Source of the DNA: Gallionellaceae bacterium
Lineage (GTDB): Bacteria > Pseudomonadota > Gammaproteobacteria > Burkholderiales > Gallionellaceae
Direction: 5' to 3'
Length of the DNA: 10,746 bases
Assembly (NCBI GenBank): GCA_003151655.1
Contig: PLYB01000290.1
Location: 1,366 to 12,111, forward strand
Below the pieces are notes generated by a model. That model saw only the letters and a program-made list of their open reading frames with translations, was not told where the DNA came from and did no database searches. The stretch's first letter is position 1, and each line of letters opens with the position of its first letter. A program made the position numbers and the translations under genes. This document shows, in pieces, positions 7,178 to 10,746 of this stretch.

Positions 7178-7194
7178 TGAGCATCACATGCTCA
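7178..7194. terminator. Perfect 7-bp stem-loop after the Sel1 gene
   Basis: TGAGCAT-CAC-ATGCTCA is a perfect hairpin starting 8 nt after the stop codon at 7167-7169. No U-run follows on the + strand, so it is at best a weak or factor-assisted terminator or an mRNA 3'-end stabiliser. Confidence 0.35.
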
Positions 7195-7213
7195 CTGTAA
7201 AAGGAGGTTTTGA

Positions 7214-7270
7214 GTGGACGATATTTTTCACTTGATGAGGATAATTGTTTTTCTTGGTTTGAGAACCTAA
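7214..7270 (+). CDS. Possible 18-residue small protein
   Basis: A near-perfect Shine-Dalgarno, AAGGAGG (7201-7207), stands 6 nt before a GTG at 7214-7216. The frame continues for 18 codons (MDDIFHLMRIIVFLGLRT) to TAA at 7268-7270. The peptide is mostly hydrophobic. The stop overlaps the 3' end of the RsbS-like gene on the other strand by 4 bp. The strong ribosome site in an otherwise empty gap is the only support, and it could be coincidence. Confidence 0.25.
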   Translation: MDDIFHLMRIIVFLGLRT

Positions 7271-7602
7271 TCCGGCACCGCCAGCGCCGTTTCAAAGACC
7301 GGCTTGCCGGTGAGGAATTTTGACAAGGTAAAGGCAGCCGTCGGCTGCATATTGATGCAAATCATTTTGATGTTCATTGCCAGACAGGTACGGGCTAATT
7401 TATCCAGCCAGTCGTAATAGACCTGATCGATAATCGGCAAACTATCCAAGTCGTAATACAAACGCTCACCTTGCTCTTGTTGCACCGCCGCGACGATTTC
7501 CCGCATCAGCATATTCTGTTCCTGAATATTCATACTGCGTCGCGGCTCCAGCAAAAAATTGCCTTTGCCGATACGCGTCAGATGTACGCCTGAAATAGCC
7601 AT
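7267..7602 (-). CDS. RsbS-like single STAS-domain protein
   Basis: 111 aa, ATG at 7602, 8 nt after the stop of the RsbR-like gene; last gene of the leftward operon. The sequence fits one STAS fold: GKGNFLLEPRR strand, an EQNMLMREIVAAVQQ helix, LYYDLDSLPIID strand, an LDKLARTCLAMNIKMICINMQP helix-strand, and an FTLSKFLTGKPVFETAL end. By position and size it matches the stressosome core protein RsbS. In Bacillus RsbS the loop IDS contains the phosphorylated Ser59; here the loop reads IIDQ (Asp59-Gln60), so the acceptor Ser/Thr is absent. It may be a permanently unphosphorylated scaffold or a divergent STAS partner. No membrane segment is seen. The assignment as STAS is fairly safe; the RsbS label rests on context. 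Confidence 0.75.
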   Translation of the reverse strand: MAISGVHLTRIGKGNFLLEPRRSMNIQEQNMLMREIVAAVQQEQGERLYYDLDSLPIIDQVYYDWLDKLARTCLAMNIKMICINMQPTAAFTLSKFLTGKPVFETALAVPD

Positions 7603-7610
7603 CGGGCACC

Positions 7611-8480
7611 CTAGTTTGCTTTTTGGGTGACATGAATCCCCATGCGCAAGAACGCCTCTTTTAATCCGTCCGACAGGCTGGCACGGGTGGTGACACCAGT
7701 CAGGTCGATATTCAGACTGACCAACGCACGTGCGATTTCCGGATGGATGCCGGTGATGATGGCATCGGAACCCATCAGTTGCACTGCCCGTACCATTTGG
7801 ATCAGATGATGAGAAACCTGAGAATCGATGTTTTTCACACCGGTCAAATCCATGACCACCGCGCGCGCGTGATCTTTGGCGATACGGTTAAGCAATGCCT
7901 CCATGACCAGCATGGTACGGCTGGAGTCCAGTGTGCCGATGATGGGAAGCGTCAACACGCCGTCCCATATCTCGGTGATCGGCGTGGAGGTCTCGCGCAA
8001 TTCCTCTTCCTGTGCCTTCAAGGTATTCTCGCGTTCGCTCAGGTAGGTGCGGAAGATCGCCATGATCAACTCGTCGAAGTGTTGGGCGAAAAACTGTAGT
8101 ACCGATCTGGATTGGGTGAAAGTGATTCCGCTGTCGGCTTCCAGCGCAGAGATCAGGCTGTACTGCAATTGCTGCGCATAACGCACTACATCTTCCACAT
8201 GCCCGCCACGCATCAGCATGCGTTGCGACAGCCCTGAAAAAAATGTTTCCAGTGCGTGGAATTGCGGCGATGTCCTCTTGAACGGATCTTTGGAACTCAG
8301 CAACGCAGAGATCAGGCTGACGAATTCACTGCTCAGATCGGCAATTTCATCTTCATCCATCAGTTTGTTATTCGCGCAAAAAAATTCTCGCCCGGTTTCT
8401 TCCAGTCGCTCGGAAATATTACCGACTTTTAAGCTGAACAACGCAGCGAGCCTTTCGCTGATTTCCTTTTTGTGTACCAT
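7611..8480 (-). CDS. RsbR-like stressosome sensor/scaffold with C-terminal STAS domain
   Basis: 289 aa, ATG at 8480 preceded by GGGAG (8487-8491 on the + strand as CTCCC), 13 nt after the stop of the kinase-phosphatase gene. Residues 1-150 are an all-helical N-terminal domain of the kind that serves as the sensory module in RsbR proteins. Residues about 150-175 form the linker helix leading into STPITEIWDGVLTLPIIGTLD, a hallmark RsbR junction. The STAS domain covers 176-289 with VVMDLTGVKNIDSQVSHHLIQ and TGIHPEIARALVSLNIDL. Ser220, in IDSQ, occupies the place of the phosphorylated Thr171 of B. subtilis RsbRA; the second regulatory Thr of the Bacillus protein appears to be replaced by Ala252 (my alignment from memory). 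Its expected partners are the RsbS-like protein downstream and the kinase-phosphatase upstream. It is cytoplasmic, with no transmembrane segment. Confidence 0.87.
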   Translation of the reverse strand: MVHKKEISERLAALFSLKVGNISERLEETGREFFCANNKLMDEDEIADLSSEFVSLISALLSSKDPFKRTSPQFHALETFFSGLSQRMLMRGGHVEDVVRYAQQLQYSLISALEADSGITFTQSRSVLQFFAQHFDELIMAIFRTYLSERENTLKAQEEELRETSTPITEIWDGVLTLPIIGTLDSSRTMLVMEALLNRIAKDHARAVVMDLTGVKNIDSQVSHHLIQMVRAVQLMGSDAIITGIHPEIARALVSLNIDLTGVTTRASLSDGLKEAFLRMGIHVTQKAN

Positions 8481-8493
8481 TTTCTTCTCCCTT

Positions 8494-9537
8494 TTAGCCT
8501 ATCGTACAAACACAAATCGACTGATCATCTGAAATCCGCCCCATGATATTACCCAAAGTATAAGCTATCAACTGCGGGTGCTGATTAAATAAGCCGACAA
8601 AATTGGCAACATCCCAGTTTCTGCGTATGCCATCGCTTGCCGTAACGATGACATTTTTCTTGGCAAAGTCGATTTGTACATCTGTCGCCGAGCGATGCTC
8701 ACGCCCCAATATGCCGGGAGCAAATGCAATATGTTGCATTTGCTCCTGGTTATACACATGCGCACTCATATCGCCTATCCCGGACAGGCGCAAATTACAT
8801 TTGGCCAGATCAATTTCCCCGGTTACGGCAACAGCCCCGCGCGTCTTTACCAGTTGACGGTCTACTGATTCGAGTAAGCTTTCCGGAGAGTCATAGTTGT
8901 TTAAGTAATTGGCAAGACCGTTTGTGGCCGCTTGGGCCTCTTCGCCATGTCCCAAACCGTCCAGATGTAGCCAGCGTAAAAGTTTTCCATCTCTTTGCAG
9001 ATAAATTCTATCGCCATTAAAGCGCTCATCAGATAAGGAGCGCGAGAACAAGCCGAACTTGAAACCGGATTTTTCTTCCTTGTTTTCCTTGTGCAAATGG
9101 AAGCGGGCCAGTATCACCGTACCGCTCCATTTTTTCTGCTGTACCGGATTCGCTTGTTGTGTGTAGATGTACGACTCATCACTTAAGCGACGAATTGCCC
9201 CCAATCCTTTTCCCAATGTATTGACCGATGAGTAGCCGTCCTCTTCAGCACTGGCCAGATTCGCAATGCCCGGACCGAAGTCCAATGAAAGCAAGTCCAG
9301 CACACCACCCGGTTGCTTCCACAGTTGTACCATGCCGCGACCAGCAGCGTGCTTCACGTTGTTACTAACTAGTTCGGAAGCCACCAGCAACATATTTTCC
9401 TGCTTAAGCGCGTTGACTCCGAGGCGCTGGGTAATGGCGACTAATTTCGATCTTAGCAGGATCAGCGAACTCTCAGTTTGGGTCGCATTATTAAACAGCA
9501 ATTTGCAATCACTGACACTGTCAAAAATTTCAGACAC
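8494..9537 (-). CDS. RsbT-like GHKL kinase fused to RsbX/SpoIIE-like PP2C phosphatase
   Basis: 347 aa from the GTG at 9535-9537, preferred because AAGGA (9543-9547 as TCCTT) lies 5 nt before it. It overlaps the end of the cyclase gene by 8 bp, and an RsbT-like domain would be expected to begin here; an upstream ATG at 9636 would add 33 residues lying wholly inside that gene. Residues 1-150 are a GHKL ATPase/kinase domain: N-box SELVSNNVKHA (54-63), G1 box DFGPGI (86-91), G2 box GKGLG (109-113) followed by AIRRLSDE, the arrangement of RsbT. Residues about 160-347 are a SpoIIE/PP2C phosphatase: FNGDRIY (Asp176), HLDGLGHG (191-198), LSGIGDM, TASDG (299-303) and ISDDQS (335-340), so the metal-binding acidic residues appear present. 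In Bacillus these are two proteins with opposite effects on RsbR and RsbS. Here one chain would both phosphorylate and dephosphorylate the STAS partners (inference). Confidence 0.85.
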   Translation of the reverse strand: MSEIFDSVSDCKLLFNNATQTESSLILLRSKLVAITQRLGVNALKQENMLLVASELVSNNVKHAAGRGMVQLWKQPGGVLDLLSLDFGPGIANLASAEEDGYSSVNTLGKGLGAIRRLSDESYIYTQQANPVQQKKWSGTVILARFHLHKENKEEKSGFKFGLFSRSLSDERFNGDRIYLQRDGKLLRWLHLDGLGHGEEAQAATNGLANYLNNYDSPESLLESVDRQLVKTRGAVAVTGEIDLAKCNLRLSGIGDMSAHVYNQEQMQHIAFAPGILGREHRSATDVQIDFAKKNVIVTASDGIRRNWDVANFVGLFNQHPQLIAYTLGNIMGRISDDQSICVCTIG

Positions 9538-10519
9538 AAGCTTCCTTCTCGGCACACATCGTTCCGCACTCCTGTGTGTCGACTCGATTGCATTGACTAA
9601 CCACGGCCCGCCCTCTACCAAGGCGCTTGGCCTCATATAACGCGCTGTCCGCTTTGTGGATAAAGTCTACAAGGGTGAAGTCATCCGGCGTGAATTTATC
9701 GATAGTCGCTATTCCGATGCTGACCTTGCCCTCCATTTGCAGAATGATTTGCCTTGATTTTTCGCATGCCGTACTAAAGTCGGCATGGATCATCATGGCA
9801 AATTCATCCCCGCCAAAACGGAAGGCACAATCCACATCTTCCCGAATCACACTACGCAGAATATGCGCCATCTTATTTAAATAGGCATCGCCAAATTGAT
9901 GCCCGTGCTCGTCATTGATGCGTTTAAAATAATCCAGATCCAGCATCACCAGCGACAGCGGCGTGATCTTTTGCCGCATGGTATGGCGAAACGCGAGATT
10001 CAGCTTTTCATCGAAGGCACGCCGGTTGGGTAACATGGTAAGCGGGTCGGTTTCGGCTCGAAGCATCGAAACCTGCAACTCTTCCTGACGGTTGATCAAC
10101 TGCGTTTGTAACTTGGCTAACTCCCGCTCGGCGTGCTCACGCGTCTCCTGCAAGTGTTGCATCATCGCCTCATTGCGTTGGAGCAATATTTCCGGATCGA
10201 TTGCTTCGGTAGATTTGCGCAGATTGTCACGCAATTGCTCAATCACAGATTGGTCTATCGTGCCCGTCTGTGCCACTTCCAGACTGTGTTCAGACCACAG
10301 AACGCGCAAATTTTGATTTTGCAGATGCAAGCTGACGGGGAAAAGTTGACCACGGCAAGCGCCAGCGGCACGCAACCCTTGACTTAGTTCCAAACAGGCG
10401 AGCGAGGCTCTAAAGGCATTCCCTTTCAGATGCCTTACGCTTTCCATAAGGAAACCGACAAAATTCTGCAAATCAGGTTCGATTGCTAAATTCAGCCTCA
10501 GAAGCTCAAGTGATTCCAC
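9530..10519 (-). CDS. GGDEF diguanylate cyclase, first gene of the rsb-like operon
   Basis: 329 aa from the GTG at 10517-10519, about 22 nt after the predicted transcription start. GGCGGG lies 5 nt before it as a poor ribosome site. An ATG at 10445-10447 (residue 25) is an alternative. Residues 1-100 are unassigned; about 105-155 is a coiled coil (EQLRDNLRKS..., ETREHAERELAKLQTQLINRQ). The GGDEF domain covers about 155-315: DPLTMLPNRRAF, LDLDYFKRINDEHGHQFGD, the intact active-site motif FGGDEF (GGDEF at 236-240), GKVSIGIA and ADSALYEAKRLGRGRAV. It should make cyclic-di-GMP from GTP as a dimer. The product-inhibition site RxxD, five residues before GGDEF, is not canonical (sequence REDVD, one residue too long). 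There is no membrane segment, so it is cytoplasmic. As the operon's leading gene it is the likely output or partner of the stressosome-like proteins. The 8-bp overlap with the next gene implies translational coupling. Confidence 0.9.
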   Translation of the reverse strand: MESLELLRLNLAIEPDLQNFVGFLMESVRHLKGNAFRASLACLELSQGLRAAGACRGQLFPVSLHLQNQNLRVLWSEHSLEVAQTGTIDQSVIEQLRDNLRKSTEAIDPEILLQRNEAMMQHLQETREHAERELAKLQTQLINRQEELQVSMLRAETDPLTMLPNRRAFDEKLNLAFRHTMRQKITPLSLVMLDLDYFKRINDEHGHQFGDAYLNKMAHILRSVIREDVDCAFRFGGDEFAMMIHADFSTACEKSRQIILQMEGKVSIGIATIDKFTPDDFTLVDFIHKADSALYEAKRLGRGRAVVSQCNRVDTQECGTMCAEKEACV

Positions 10520-10532
10520 AGCAGCCCGCCGT

Positions 10533-10578
10533 ATTGACCAAGTGAAGCTTTATAATGGACAAGTTAGTATTGGTCAAT
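10533..10578. promoter_or_regulatory. Inverted repeat flanking the operon promoter
   Basis: ATTGACCAA (10533-10541) and TTGGTCAAT (10570-10578) are perfect 9-bp inverted copies, 28 bp apart. One covers the -35 hexamer and the other lies just past the transcription start, so the -10 sits between them. This could be a two-site operator or allow looping; as RNA the promoter-proximal copy is not transcribed, so it is not an attenuator. The role is inferred. Confidence 0.45.
10549..10577 (-). promoter_or_regulatory. Sigma70-type promoter of the GGDEF-rsb operon
   Basis: On the - strand TTGACC (10572-10577) and TATAAA (10549-10554) are separated by exactly 17 nt, each one base from consensus. Transcription would start near 10542, giving a leader of about 22 nt. 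No other strong promoter is seen within the four-gene run, whose genes are spaced -8, +13 and +8 bp apart, so it probably drives all of them. Confidence 0.7.
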
Positions 10579-10746
10579 CCCCCATTTCCCCTATTTGGGG
10601 TACTGGTTTTGCTTAGCTTGCGTATGCGCGAGTGATAGATCCTGTTTTTTAGCTGTTCTGGCAAGAGGAGGGGCGATAATTGGAGGTGAGCCTGTATAAT
10701 AACCAGTGTGTTGTAGCACAGAAAAAAATCCCATTATGAATAGCCC
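10579..10746. other. Right-hand intergenic end of window
   Basis: No gene is recognised. A perfect TATAAT at 10695-10700 on the + strand could be the -10 of a rightward gene beginning outside or at the ATG 10737, but no good -35 or ribosome site is seen. A short stem CTTGCG-TATG-CGCGAG (10617-10632) is followed 11 nt later by a run of six T, too far for a classical terminator. Confidence 0.35.

Noticed and set aside
9538..9636. Longer start (ATG at 9636) for the kinase-phosphatase gene
   Set aside because: Would overlap the cyclase coding region by over 100 bp; the GTG at 9537 has a better ribosome site and matches the expected start of an RsbT-like domain.
10617..10650. Rho-independent terminator upstream of the cyclase operon
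   Set aside because: The stem is only 6 bp with a G-U pair and the T-run is 11 nt away.

Overview
The window looks like a chromosomal segment of a betaproteobacterium. The purL product reads like the large single-chain proteobacterial enzyme, and the GC-rich palindromes (CCCTCACCCT / CCCTCTCCC type) and overall style suggest the Nitrosomonadales/Gallionellaceae neighbourhood. That placement is inference and only moderately secure.

Layout. (1) 1-3443, + strand: the 3' five-sixths of purL (FGAM synthase). It carries two GC-rich palindromic elements inserted in frame, one in the synthetase domain and one in the linker before the glutaminase domain. A third palindrome, with a six-copy heptamer repeat in one arm, sits just after the stop codon. 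(2) 3630-4189, - strand: a two-gene toxin-antitoxin-like operon (DUF433 antitoxin-like, then DUF5615 PIN-like toxin) with a 4-bp ATGA overlap, a plausible promoter and a perfect 15-bp palindrome where an operator would lie. (3) About 4200-7270: a visibly AT-richer stretch with an unrecognised P-loop NTPase (4708-5211), a secreted Sel1/TPR repeat protein (5358-7169), a gap of about 500 bases without a gene, and a possible 18-codon ORF behind a strong Shine-Dalgarno. (4) 7267-10519, - strand: four tightly packed genes transcribed leftward from a good sigma70-type promoter at 10549-10577. They encode a GGDEF diguanylate cyclase, an RsbT-like kinase fused to an RsbX/SpoIIE-like PP2C phosphatase, an RsbR-like STAS protein and a short RsbS-like STAS protein.

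The most interesting system is region 4: a compact stressosome-like partner-switching module. One polypeptide carries both the putative kinase and the opposing phosphatase, the RsbS-like protein has Gln where Ser is phosphorylated in Bacillus RsbS, and no sigma factor or anti-sigma factor is present. The co-transcribed diguanylate cyclase suggests cyclic-di-GMP as the output (inference). The second notable observation is the pair of palindromes in the essential purL frame, which add roughly 60-65 residues without breaking the reading frame or removing visible catalytic residues. This parallels the Rickettsia palindromic elements but involves a different repeat family.

No rRNA, tRNA, CRISPR array, insertion sequence or transposase was seen.
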